Source: Campanula takesimana (Eukaryota; Streptophyta; Magnoliopsida; Asterales; Campanulaceae). Taken from it: a stretch of 64,000 bases of DNA. Location of the stretch: positions 1 through 64,000 of the forward strand of contig JAOWBW010000361.1 of NCBI GenBank assembly GCA_026119855.1, written 5' to 3'. Below the pieces are notes generated by a model. That model saw only the letters and a list, made by a program, of their open reading frames with translations. It searched no databases and was not told where the DNA came from. Of this stretch, positions 1-11,144 are shown piece by piece (position 1 is the stretch's first letter; every line of letters begins with the position of its first letter). The translations under genes and the position numbers were made by a program.

Positions 1-104
1 ATTTTTTTTCATGGAACTTGTGCCTAGGTATATCTGCATTACTTGCATATGCGCACAGCTCCATAATCAATAGGTTGTCTAATTCTATCTATTGTTTTAC
101 GCAG

Positions 105-2223
105 GGACACGTTTATTTCATTCTGGGTTGGGAACTTATTCAAGCTGATCTCTCTTTAGATGTGATTGGTCGTCATCTGCTTCATCTTCTCAGCACCTCC
201 GGCATTCTTCCATTATTCTCTTGAGCAATCCTTCATAGTGCCTGCTCTGTTAGATGAATTCTTCAGGACAGCAAGAGTTGTTCCTGCACAACTTGAAGGC
301 AAGACAACAAAAATGATCATGGCCACCGTTCAGCGCTGTGATATAATGGTTCACCCCAATCACATTCGCAGCCTCCTAAACTTCAATGTTGATAGTTCTT
401 CAGTCAACTATGATGAGGCTCATCAAAAGCGCTTGCACAGAAGCTCATTGGCATCCCTTCACTCAACAAGAAGTGGCCAATGTATAACCGAAAGATTTGG
501 TGAGGTGATGTATCACCTGTGCACCCTAATTGGAGATTCCCTCAACTGCAAGAATGGAAATAATGGGACATTTCATCTCTAAGCAGTGGGAATACTGCGC
601 AGCCATCTTCAACGAAGATCAACTAGACTGGCCGCAGATAATCTTCAATGAGATTGTGAAGGGGATGACAAGCTATGAAAAGAAGCTGAACGCAGGAAAG
701 ACCAAATACCGAACTCACTGCAGACTGCTAACCAAACTCCTATTGACTTATGGTGAATTGGCCACCTAGTTGAAGAAAAGTCAATCAAGAAGCAGTCTTG
801 CGACGCAAAGTTACTATTCCAGAGTACACTTCAGAATTTGCGCAGTGAGATAGGCAACGCCGATTACTATGAAATCTGGCTGTCTGATGCCGCTCCCAAC
901 AAGGAACCCTGGATAGGCCCAATTCCTGTGGTCAAATCCAAGAAGAGTGCAGGACGATCTACAACTGATGCTGCGCAAGAGACCGCAGAAGAAGCGTACA
1001 ATCGCAAGGGGAAGGGCATTGCTCCGCCCAGTAGCAAAAAGCTCAAGGATATTCCTTTGGTTCAATCCACCAAAGGGATTTCTATCAAAGAGGCAGATCC
1101 TACCAGCATTCCAGCTCCTGCTCCCTCAAAGCCAACCACAATGAAGCGCAAGGCTGCTTTCCGTGTGATCAGATGATGATGCTGTTGAGGGGGAGCAGAT
1201 GCACAAAGCCTCTCAAGAAGCCATCCCCAGTGCTGATATCGCACATACCTCTTCTCGTCTCAAGCAGAGGTGCGCAGCAGCGCTAAAGGATTGAAGAAGC
1301 GTCGCACTAGTTCCGCAGCCACCGACAGCAGTGACTCTTTTCCAGTTCAACCTCCATCTTCAGCCCCTGAGACTCCTCCTACTTCTTCAGCTGAGCTGCG
1401 CTAGATCGTGCAGAGCTTGCATTCTGTTCAAGCGAATCAAGTCGCTACGCAGCTGCAGCTTAATTAACTCCTTACTGCTCAAACTGCTTTATTATATCGT
1501 CTTGATATGCAGCGTTTGGAGATTGATACCATTAAGGGGGAGAAAGCTGCCAAAGAAGAAGCAAAGGCAAAGGAAAGCACGGAGAGTACTAAAGCAAAGG
1601 CAAGTCCATCTGAGCCTGCGCAAGAAAAAGTTCCTATCACTTTGGAACATCTTATCCTGGACTCCCTGAAATCCATCAGCGCTCAGCTTGAAAATGTCAG
1701 CGCACAACTCAAAAATGTGTGCACCTTTGGAGCGCTTGATGGTGGACTCAAGGACATTCTGAAAAAGCTCAAGAAAACCCTTGCAGATGGGTTACATAGA
1801 GGATTTGATGACCTTCAAGCTCAGATAGAGGCTCAGATAGAGAAGATTGAACAAGGAGGCTCTGCGCATAATATTGAAGAAGTGCGTCGATGCATTGCTA
1901 AGTCCATGACAGATTTTTCTTTGGCGTTCAACGACAAATTTGACTACGCAATGTTAGACATTCAAGCAAGCGTCAACACTCAGCGCCTCCATACCGACTC
2001 AAGATTAGAAGCTACGCAAACTGCCATCCTGACGGACAGTAGAGCAAGGTTTAGAGAGCTAGTGGATGACAACGCTGATATGCGCAGAGGAATGAACACT
2101 TATGTTGGAAAAGCTGTGGAGTTCCAGGACAAATTTCAAAATTTAAAGGTGGAACTCATGAACAAATTTAACGGTCTTCAGAATGAGATGCGCGAAGCCC
2201 TGCAACGGATCAACTTAGATTAG
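105..2223 (+). pseudogene. Broken copy of the post-pol accessory ORF (exon 2)
   Basis: Exon 2 begins after the acceptor TTTTACGCAG at 104. The protein has a globular N-terminal part resembling the putative plant transposon protein domain seen in accessory ORFs of plant LTR elements (recall, not searched). A Lys/Ser/Pro-rich linker follows, then a long coiled coil (about 1680-1870) and a charged C-terminus ending in the TAG at 2221-2223. Small indels break the frame near 221, 427, 497, 566, 769 and 1164. A frameshift near 1268 and stops at 1402-1404 and 1465-1467 are also present in the second copy, so they predate the duplication. Function is unknown. Sireviruses often carry an envelope-like ORF in this position, but I see no convincing signal peptide or membrane anchor. 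Confidence 0.7.
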
Positions 2224-2767
2224 ATTTCCTCTGTAAGTATTTTGTTATTTTTTTGGAACCTTTTTGATTCTCGTTGCGCAGTATGTTTTTTTATGCGCTT
2301 TTATTTTGTGCGCTTCTGTTTTTGTGCGCACCTCTTTTGATTTTCCTCTTTAAAACTTGTAATCTATAACAGTCAATCCTTTAAAGTTTTAATGAGAAGA
2401 ATGCATCATAAAGCTTTCACAAAAACCTTGTTCAATTCAAATCATTCGTTTGTGGAACATTGAATGCATTATTACTTAAACTCATGCGCATAATCTTAAC
2501 TGCTCATGTCTTCTACGCATGATGTTTAAACATTCAGTTTAAATGCATACTTAAAACTTCATCTTACATTATTTGTATGCTCTGAATGACATTTCTATCT
2601 TTCCTATCTTGTAAGTTTTTAATCTTTTGGATAGATTAGAAATCTATAGCACTGGCTAGTGTGTGCATTGACTTGAGGCATGATTTACCATTCTCATTCT
2701 TATGGACATGTTATTATCAAGTACAATGAATTGCCTTTGCTATAGTAGGTAATGGCATCAATCATTT
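2224..2767 (+). other. 3' untranslated region of the copia element
   Basis: No ORF is supported between the accessory ORF and the polypurine tract. The stretch is AT-rich and repeats the TGCGCA motif (near 2274, 2323 and 2486). The equivalent stretch in the second copy is 11145-11688. Confidence 0.7.
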
Positions 2768-2777
2768 AGGGGGAGAT
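2768..2777 (+). promoter_or_regulatory. Polypurine tract, copy 1
   Basis: AGGGGGAGAT abuts the TGTTGGG start of the LTR, the expected plus-strand DNA priming site of an LTR retrotransposon. The same tract precedes the LTR at 11699. Confidence 0.85.
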
Positions 2778-4445
2778 TGTTGGGTATGCTTATCACTTAA
2801 CCCTCCTACATTTGTTAGAATTGATTGATACCATCACCTATAAGTATTTTTACGGACTTTAGGACCTCATGTAAAGAAGTTTAGAACTTCAATCTTTAGC
2901 TAAGTCCTTTTTATAGTATAGGCTTAGATGATAGGACTTGAAGCTTTAAAGATCAAAGATCACCTAAGCAAGGATTCATTTCGCTACGCAGAATGTTCTC
3001 TGCGCAGGTCGCCACTGCGCATAGATATCTTTGCGCAGACCTTGACCCTGCTCAATTTTCAAGATCTTACTTCCTAAACTCAAGAGATCTCTTTGTGACC
3101 AAGCATGGTGTACATGATGCTCATGCGCTGAATCCATGCGCGCCGGCAATGCGTATGCCTTTGTGCGCGGACACAACCTTGGTCAAGCTCCTCATCTCCT
3201 GATCTCTCATTCTAGAAAGTTTGGAAAACGCTTAGAAGATGCACGCTTATTAAAAAAGTTGAGGTGTGCACAAACGACAAAATAAGCACACTCATCAAAA
3301 CCATTGGTGGAGACATGCTTCAAAGAAATTTCTCAAGAGAAGACAGCTGTCAACCTTCTAGAAGAAGCTTTTGAAACTGGTCTTCATGCTCAGTCTCCAA
3401 CGGCTCTATATACCTGCGCACCAATCATATTGTGCCAGGTCATCATCTTTGGTCAGAGCCCCAACGGCTATAAAAGACAGCTGCGCGCCAATCATGTTGT
3501 GCCAGCTCATTGTCCTTGCTCAGAGCTCCAACGGCTATATTCAAGCTCTCAGCTATAAATAGCCTGCTCATCTTCATTTCCAAGCAGCCTTTGGATTGAG
3601 CCCTTTTCATCGGCCCTTGATCATCATCTTTGATCAAGCTCCCCTTGTTGGCCATTATGCTTCAGAGCTCGAGTTTTATGCTTCACTGAAAAACCATGAA
3701 GATCTGAAGACTGCTGCTTAGTTTTTTCAGATTCTTTAGAACAGCCTTCAAGATCTTCAAACCTTCAAAACTCCTGCTCATATCACAAAGCCTATATCAC
3801 CAGAATTCTTGGTGCTCTTCATCTTTCATATTCATAGAGCCCAGAATTTCTGTCACACACACACCTCTTGAAGCCTTGATCATTTTGATCTAACTTCTTG
3901 AGATACACCGGTTTAGTCTAGGATTTGTTCTTCATAGATAATAGATCTTGAGTTAGTATTGAGCTCAAATGTTGTAATTTGTAATACTCTCTCATATAAT
4001 AAGATCTCCATTAGAAATCCAAGACTAACCATCTTGGTAGAGGATGTAGATCTTTCATCGATCGAACCTCTCCAAATAGCGTGTTCATTATACTTATTGC
4101 ATATTCCCTGCTTAACTTTTTATGAACTGCTTTGTTTGATCTTTCAGATTGCCACTCTCAGATGTTGTAATTGTTATTGCTCATTTGCCTTAGAATCCCA
4201 TTTTGCGCCACTCTTTAGCCTCATACTTAGCGCGTGCGTTTTTATCTCTGCGCAGTATACCCTGCGCAGAGCTGCTTTAAATTTCCGCTGTGCATTTCAC
4301 ACTCTTACCGCGCGCTATACTTAGCCAAAATAAGAGTTGTGCGCATCTGCCATTGAATTGCAAAAGGGTTTGAAAAGATTTTTTAAAACGCTATTCACCC
4401 CCCCTAGCGATTTTCACACCCTTGTTGCCCCTTTAGGGACCAACA
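2778..4445 (+). repeat. Sirevirus-like LTR shared by two tandem copies
   Basis: This 1668-bp LTR starts TGTTGGGTATGC and ends GGGACCAACA (TG...CA). A polypurine tract lies on its left and a tRNA-Met primer site on its right, so it serves as 3' LTR of the left copy and 5' LTR of the right copy. It is about 99% identical by eye to the LTR at 11699-13369 and clearly related to the one at 59271-60691. It contains a TATA box at 3553-3562 and three upstream CCAACGG motifs. Confidence 0.9.
3396..3562 (+). promoter_or_regulatory. LTR promoter: three MSA-like sites plus TATA box
   Basis: TCCAACGGCTC (3396-3406), CCCAACGGCTA (3460-3470) and TCCAACGGCTA (3527-3537) recur about every 65 bp. They match the plant M-phase-specific activator (MSA) consensus YCYAACGGYYA; the first deviates at the last base. 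CCAATCAT boxes lie between them, and CTATAAATAG follows at 3553-3562. The CCAACGG core is conserved in all three LTRs of this family in the window. In the LTR at 11699 the TATA has lost one base (near 12473). Confidence 0.65.
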
Positions 4446-4447
4446 AG

Positions 4448-4459
4448 TGGTATCAGAGC
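4448..4459 (+). promoter_or_regulatory. Primer binding site, tRNA-Met type
   Basis: TGGTATCAGAGC lies 2 bp after the LTR end. It is the standard copia primer site complementary to the 3' end of initiator tRNA-Met. Confidence 0.9.
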
Positions 4460-4521
4460 AAACACCTTCATAAAACATGTTCTTTGTTTTTCAAGCCTAA
4501 CAGCTTGGGTGCCGATTCCAT

Positions 4522-5087
4522 ATGGCTTCAAATCTAGGGCAATGGCTAACTTTTCACTTATCCCTGCGACTGCTCAAACCTCAGATCAAATTCAGAAAGC
4601 TCTCCAAACCTGGTGGATCCTCAAGCAAAGATCCATATTCTCTCTCATAAAGACTCAAAGAAAGATGACTTGGTTTTATGCAGAAAGCCAAGACATTACG
4701 CTTCAATGCCTCCTTCAAAATTTGAGTACAAGGAAAAGCAACCCTGCACACAAAGCATCAAAGCAGTGCAGAATGGTTGATGAAGAAAAATGCGCAGATA
4801 AGGAGCTACGGACTCGGAGACTTGGCACTGAAGACAACTATGCTGACCCTGAGGATGGACTACTCTGCTTAATGGCAAATGCTGACAATGATTCAAAAGT
4901 TGTTTCTGAAATGGAACCTGAGCATGCGCCAAGGACAATCAAAGAAAGATCCCTTCACTCTAGTGGAAACGGGACACTTTCACCAAGCAGACAGAATGAC
5001 AAGCACCTATCTGCCAGGGCCAACTTGACAGAAGCTGCATCATCACCAACTCCGCAGCCGCGCAAGGAATCTCTCAAAGTGTGCTGA
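4522..5087 (+). pseudogene. gag remnant, copia copy 2
   Basis: The start region matches the intact gag at 60767 (MANFS here, MANYS there). A deletion of about 670 bp then removes the main copia gag domain, and the match resumes at the AQTS and acidic EDGLLCL/NADNDS stretch. The CCHC zinc knuckle is missing. The frame ends at 5087. It could not make a working capsid protein. Confidence 0.75.
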
Positions 5088-6110
5088 TCTTAAAAGATAA
5101 CTCTGCTGTAGAGCGCAAGTTAATGTTTCAACAAGCAGAAAAGATCTACTTCACTGCGCTCTCTCAAGCTCAGTTGATATCGACAGTGGATTCTAGACAC
5201 TACTAGAAATGTCAACACTCTTAAAGGTGCGCACGAAGGAAGAGATCACTCAGTAATATATGGTGACAACAACAAAGGGCACATAATTGGATTTGGACTA
5301 ATCATAAAAGATTAAGTCTCAAGCAACCTGCTCTCCATATCACAATTATGAGATAAAGTTCTGGAATGCCATATCACTTCAACGCTATGTTACACCAAAA
5401 ATGGCGTTTCTGGACTAACTTTGCTCACAAGGACTCGTAAGACCATTTTCTAATCTATTTGATCTTACCGCTATAATTTCTATTACTAATCCTTGTTTTG
5501 TAGCAATAAGCTTAAGTGAAAGCAGCTAGCAATGGTATAAGCACCATGCCAGCTTAGTAAGCAACCTGAGCAGTTTTCCTCCAGCAAGATTGCTCCGATG
5601 TCAAAACGCTTACATCCGCTTCACCTCATATGTTTGGACCACTCACTACCGCGAAGCTTTGGACCAACCTGTGGTATCTCTATGATATCCTGGCTGTTCT
5701 CCTTAATCTCCAAACATAGAAGACATCAATAGAGTTCGACACTTCAATGGAACAGAATTTATGAACAACGATGTCGCTCAATATTGTGAGAACCAACAAG
5801 AACCAACAAATGGTATTGATCACAATTTCTCTGCTGCTGGAGTTCCTCAACAAAATGGCGTTGTGGAAAGAAAGAATCGCACGTTGATTGAGGCTGGAAA
5901 AATAATGATAGCAGAAGCTAAGCTTCCAAAGTATTTCTGGGGAGAAGCTGTCAACACTGCTTGCTTTACTCAGAATAGATCCATCATCAACAAAGCCTAC
6001 AACAAGACTCCATATGAGCTATGGAGAGGAAGAGCGCCCAACATTGCTTTCTTCAAAGTTTTTTGGCTACAAACGCTATTAAGGAAAATTCGACGCCAAA
6101 GCAGATAAAG
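5088..6110 (+). pseudogene. Protease-integrase remnant, copia copy 2
   Basis: Scraps of the region seen at 63078-64000 are recognisable but riddled with stops and indels. The best-preserved piece (5761-6108) is the C-terminal half of the copia integrase core, with FSAAGVPQQNGVVERKNR (this contains the catalytic Glu) and the LPKYFWGEAV stretch. The two catalytic Asp motifs upstream are lost or scrambled. Confidence 0.75.
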
Positions 6111-7320
6111 GTATTTTCGTTGGGTATGCCAATCAGTCTATAAGCTTTTCATGATCTTAATAAGATAAATCTCTAGTCATTTTAGTATCTGTACATGCTA
6201 CTTTTTGATAAGCATTCTCTCCTTGAGCCACATTTGGCTCCCAATGATTCTGATGACTCTGCTGAGCTTTTTAGACAGGTGCGCAATAATTCTATTCCTG
6301 CGCAGGACATAGATCAAGCAGATTCAGAATCAGTCCATCTCATGCGCATACTATAAATGCTGCGCCTGAAGTTGCAACTCCTGATGCGCAAACACCTCCT
6401 TCTGCGCATGATGTTTCTCCACTTCAACAAATCACCTTTAAATGATCGTGATGCTGAAGCAAATGAAATTCCCATTGATCTTCGTATTCCTATCATCACA
6501 ATATAGGATTCGCACATCGAGAGCATCAAACTTTGCGGTGTAGCACTCGTTTATCTCTCATGTCGGATCAAAGAAGATTGATAGAGTGCTCCATGTTCTA
6601 AGATGAATTGATGCTATGCAAAAAGTGCAAGAAAAGGTCAACCATTATTTAGCACTTCAATGGGTGTTCGGAAACAAGATGGATGGGAATGGAAGAATCA
6701 CAGAATCAAAGCAAGAAAGCTTTGTATGGTCTTAAGCAAGCTCCAAAAGCATAGTACAATACGCTATCAAAATTCCCACTAGAGAAAGGCTTCAAGCGCG
6801 GTAAAATCAATACAACTCTCTTTTATCTTCTGCTAGCTGGCCAAGATATTATGTTGACTGGATATGTGCGCACTATCACGCTAATTCTTCTGAAGCACAC
6901 ATAACTGCTGTAAAAAGTATTAGATATATTTTTAGCTCTGTTAACCTTGGACTTTGGTACACCAAAGATTCGAACTTTAAACTTGTAGGTTATTCAGATG
7001 CGGACTACGCAGCGTGCACAAGTGACAGGTAGAGCACAAGTGGAACTTGTCATTTCCTTGGAAATCGACTTGTAGCATGGGCAAGCAAGAGACAAGCTGC
7101 TGTGTCCATCTCCACTACTGAAGCAGAATATATTGCTGCTGAAAGCTGCTGCTGCCAAATCTTATGGATGAAGCAACAACCTGTGGACTATGGGACTCAT
7201 GAGTATAATTATCCAACTCTCTGCAATAATATGTCCACCATAGAAGTTTTTCAATCCTACCAAGCACTATTATCAAGCTCATCAACATCTAATATCATCT
7301 CCTCAAGAATTAACAAGTGA
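6111..7320 (+). pseudogene. RT/RNase H remnant, copia copy 2
   Basis: Only fragments of reverse transcriptase are recognisable. The C-terminal RNase H part is clearer: VGYSDADYA, then a nonsense codon, CHFLGNRLVAWASKRQ and SISTTEAEYIAA near 7110. The YVDD catalytic box of RT is not visible. The interval is far shorter than a complete copia RT/RNase H, so a large deletion is likely. After 7320 the reading frame ends. Confidence 0.75.
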
Positions 7321-7760
7321 TCTCTTGAAAGGAGAAATGGGTATGCTTAATCTTAGCTAACTTGACCATATGATTTCTTGATACTAATGTATTTGTTTGA
7401 TAAGTGTGCAAAATAGGTTAAGTTTCATGCGCCCTGTGCAACACCTGCGCAAACAACTGTCTGCGCATGAAACTACTGTTCTGAGATTTACAGAATCTCT
7501 GCGCTATCAATGCGCTGGGCACGACTATCCATGCGCAAATCGTCGTGGACCGCAGGTAAGTGTTCTATTCATTAGATTTTGCACATAGGTCCTTGACTGA
7601 AAAGTCAACGCTGAGTCACAAGGGTACTTGTGTAATTCAAATTTTCCCGCGCTTTATTTTTTGAATTTTCTTGGGAAATTACCTTTTTACCCTTGCGCAT
7701 GTCCCATTGTCATTTAATGCAAACTGCAATTAATGACAGCGCGTCTCACGTATGTCTGCT
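7321..7760. other. Non-coding spacer after pol remnant
   Basis: I see no gene here. The stretch carries several TGCGCA motifs (near 7446, 7460, 7531 and 7695) and separates the pol remnant from the promoter-like region. Confidence 0.5.
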
Positions 7761-8205
7761 CACCATTTAATGAGGAAGGTGATGCGACAGCCGTCAGCCT
7801 CTTTTCGCTGACACACGCGCGCGCAAAGACTGCTCACGCGCATTCCCCATTCGGCCACGTCACTCTGCTAACGTGCGCCCGTCCTTTCACTGATTCACCA
7901 TTTATGAGGAAGTCGAGTTGACAGTGACCGGCTTAGGACTTCACAAGCACACGCGCGCATAGGCCTGCGCACGCGCGTTCCCTTTTGTGACACGTGGTAC
8001 TACTATCCTGCGCCACTGCACATTTTCTCAAACTTTTATTAGCTATCGTGCGCCTAACTTCTCCTTCCCTACTTAAACCGCTTCTCTCTCTACTTCTCTC
8101 TTCCCTCTAAATTTTCTCACTCTCTTTCTAACCTCTGCTCTAAACCCTCATCTCTCATTTCCTATTCGTTATCTTCACCTCAACCTTCCTTCTTTCTAAA
8201 CCATT
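7761..8205 (+). promoter_or_regulatory. Internal promoter-like region of the accessory ORF
   Basis: Two imperfect modules, each opening CACCATTTA.TGAGGAAG, start at 7761 and 7896 (135 bp apart). Both contain ACACGCGCGC-rich and CACGCGC.TTCCC stretches and ACGT cores, including the G-box GACACGTGG near 7990. A TATA-like ACTTAAACC lies at 8071. It is followed by a pyrimidine-rich leader (about 8081-8205) running to the ATG at 8209. This layout is typical of a plant RNA polymerase II promoter and 5' UTR. Promoter activity is inferred. Confidence 0.55.
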
Positions 8206-8208
8206 TCA

Positions 8209-11144
8209 ATGGCTCCTAAGAAAACTAAAACTCAACCAGAAATCATCATCTCCGACTCTTCTTCGCACTCTGGAAACTCTCACGAAGAAGAAGTAGAACG
8301 ACAATCAAGGCATCCCACTGTCAAAGACATGGTATGTTTCACTATAACTTCTTATTTTTCCGCCATTGTTGTTTTTGGAGGTCTCAAGACTCCCTTTTTC
8401 GATTTCTCCCTTATTTACTGATCATTTTTGAAATCGATCGTTGTGTTGTGTTCGTATTTGCCTGATCTATTCTTTCATGTAGTTTATTTCATGATCAATG
8501 GTCGTTACATATGTTTTTCGTCAATTTCTGAGCTTCGTAACTTCCTTAGCAGTCGAACCGTTTTTCTGAATTTCTGAGTTTGTTCTAATGTCGTTGACCA
8601 TACTTTTTACACGGTTGACTTCGTCCTGTTCACGCCGTCATTTCGATGTACTTTTTGTTGAATTTTGTCAAATTTTGTTTTTCCTGTATTCTTGGGTGTT
8701 CTTCATGCTCTTAAATATTTCGTTTTATAAATATTTTATTTAAGTCTATTATTCACCCCCTTTATCTTTATGCTCTGCGCATAAGTTTCCTGCGCATATA
8801 GCTATATCTATTTCTCTGCGCACACTTCTTTACTAATATTTATTTTCTGTGCTCACGATCCCTCTGCGTATGCATTCTTATTTATTGCCCACCCTCTACT
8901 TTCTGCGCATAATTATTTTTTTCATGGAACTTGTGCCTAGGTATATCTGCATTACTTGCATATGCGCACAGCTCCATAATCAATAGGTTGTCTAATTCTA
9001 TCTATTGTTTTACGCAGGGACACGTTTATTTCATTCTGGGTTGGGAACTTATTCAAGCTGATCTCTCTTTAGATGTGATTGGTCGTCATCTGCTTCATCT
9101 TCTCAGCACCTCCGGCATTCTTCCATTATTCTCTCTTGAGCAATCCTTCATAGTGCCTGCTCTGTTAGATGAATTCTTCAGGACAGCAAGAGTTGTTCCT
9201 GCACAACTTGAAGGCAAGACAACAAAAATGATCATGGCCACCGTTCAGCGCTGTGATATAATGGTTCACCCCAATCACATTCGCAGCCTCCTAAACTTCA
9301 ATGTTGATAGTTCTTCAGTCAACTATGATGAGGCTCATCAAAATGCGCTTGCACAGAAGCTCATTGGCATCCCTTCACTCAACAAGAAGTGGCCAATGTA
9401 TAACCGAAAGGAATTTGGTGAGGTGATGTATCACCTGTGCACCCTAATTGGAGATTCCCTCAACTGCAAGAATGGAAATAATGGACATTTCATCTCTAAG
9501 CAGTGGGAATACTGCGCAGCCATCTTCAACGAAGATCAACTAGACTGGCCGCAGATAATCTTCAATGAGATTGTGAAGGGGATGACCAGCTATGAAAAGA
9601 AGCTGAACGCAGGAAAGACCAAATACCGAACTCACTGCAGACTGCTAACCAAACTCCTATTGACTTATGGTGAACTGGCCACCTATGTTGAAGAAAAGTC
9701 AATCAAGAAGCAGTCTTGCGACGCAAAGTACTATTCCAGAGTACACCTCCAGAATTTGCGCAGTGAGATAGGTAACGCCGATTACTATGAAATCTGGCTG
9801 TCTGATGCCGCTCCCAACAAGGAACCCTGGATAGGCCCAATTTCCTGTGGTCAAATCCAAGAAGAGTGCAGGACGATCTACAACTGATGCTGCGCAAGAG
9901 ACCGCAGAAGAAGCGTACAATCGCAAGGGGAAGGGCATTGCTCAGCCCAGTAGCAAAAAGCTCAAGGATATTCCTTTGGTTCAATCCACCAAAGGGATTT
10001 CTATCAAAGAGGCAGATCCTACCAGCATTCCAGCTCCTGCTCCCTCAAAGCCAACCACAATGAAGCGTAAGGCTGCTTTCCGTGGTGATTCAGATGATGA
10101 TGCTGTTGAGGGGGAGCAGATGCACAAAGCCTCTCAAGAAGCCATCCCCAGTGCTGATATCGCACATACCTCTTCTCGTCTCAAGCAGAGGTGCGCAGCA
10201 GCGCTAAAGGATTGAAGAAGCGTCGCACTAGTTCCGCAGCCACCGACAGCAGTGACTCTTTTCCAGTTCAACCTCCATCTTCAGCCCCTGAGACTCCTCC
10301 TACTTCTTCAGCTGAGCTGCGCTAGATCGTGCAGAGCTTGCATTCTGTTCAAGCGAATCAAGTCGCTACGCAGCTGCAGCTTAATTAACTCCTTACTGCT
10401 CAAACTGCTTTATTATATCGTCTTGATATGCAGCGTTTGGAGATTGATACCATTAAGGGGGAGAAAGCTGCCAAAGAAGAAGCAAAGGCAAAGGAAAGCA
10501 CGGAGAGTACTAAAGCAAAGGCAAGTCCATCTGAGCCTGCGCAAGAAAAAGTTCCTATCACTTTGGAACATCTTATCCTGGACTCCCTGAAATCCATCAG
10601 CGCTCAGCTTGAAAATGTCAGCGCACAACTCAAAAATGTGTGCACCTTTGGAGCGCTTGATGGTGGACTCAAGGACATTCTGAAAAAGCTCAAGAAAACC
10701 CTTGCAGATGGGTTACATAGAGGATTTGATGACCTTCAAGCTCAGATAGAGGCTCAGATAGAGAAGATTGAACAAGGAGGCTCTGCGCATAATATTGAAG
10801 AAGTGCGTCGATGCATTGCTAAGTCCATGACAGATTTTTCTTTGGCGTTCAACGACAAATTTGACTACGCAATGTTAGACATTCAAGCAAGCGTCAACAC
10901 TCAGCGCCTCCATACCGACTCAAGATTAGAAGCTACGCAAACTGCCATCCTGACGGACAGCAGAGCAAGGTTCAGAGAGCTAGTGGATGACAACGCTGAT
11001 ATGCGCAGAGGAATGAACACTTATGTTGGAAAAGCTGTGGAGTTCCAGGACAAATTTCAAAATTTAAAGGTGGAACTCATGAACAAATTTAACGGTCTTT
11101 AGAATGAGATGCGCGAAGCCCTGCAACAGATCAACTTAGATTAG
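8209..11144 (+). pseudogene. Spliced post-pol accessory ORF of the Sirevirus-like element
   Basis: Exon 1 (8209-8331) encodes 41 residues starting MAPKKTKTQ, with a Ser/acidic stretch. A 686-bp intron (8332-9017) has donor ATG|GTATGT and acceptor TTTTACGCAG|GG, and exon 2 continues in phase 0. Exon 2 encodes a roughly 280-residue globular domain resembling the putative plant transposon protein domain, then a basic linker and a long coiled coil. Lesions are a 1-bp insertion near 9841, a frameshift near 10190, stops at 10323-10325 and 10386-10388 (both shared with copy 1), and a private CAG to TAG change at 11099-11101. Its role is unknown; a nucleic-acid-binding or envelope-like role is possible but unsupported. 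Confidence 0.7.
8332..9017 (+). other. Intron inside the retroelement accessory ORF
   Basis: The donor is GTATGT and the acceptor is a T-rich tract followed by ACGCAG. The 686-bp body is T-rich with a cluster of TGCGCA motifs near 8776-8905. The exons join in phase 0. The last part of the same intron is present at 1-104 in copy 1. Confidence 0.7.

Larger units (their letters stand above)
1..2777 (+). mobile_element. Sirevirus-like copia copy 1, 3' internal part
   Basis: This stretch is nearly identical to 8914-11698 and is the 3' internal portion of a Ty1/copia element. The window opens inside the intron of its downstream ORF. It runs through that ORF and a 3' untranslated stretch, and ends at a polypurine tract directly abutting the LTR at 2778. 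Upstream gag-pol and the 5' LTR of this copy lie outside the window. Differences from the second copy are roughly 15 substitutions and about ten 1-2 bp indels, with the indels crowded into the first 1.2 kb. It shares a single LTR with the next copy, so the arrangement is internal-LTR-internal-LTR. Confidence 0.85.
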
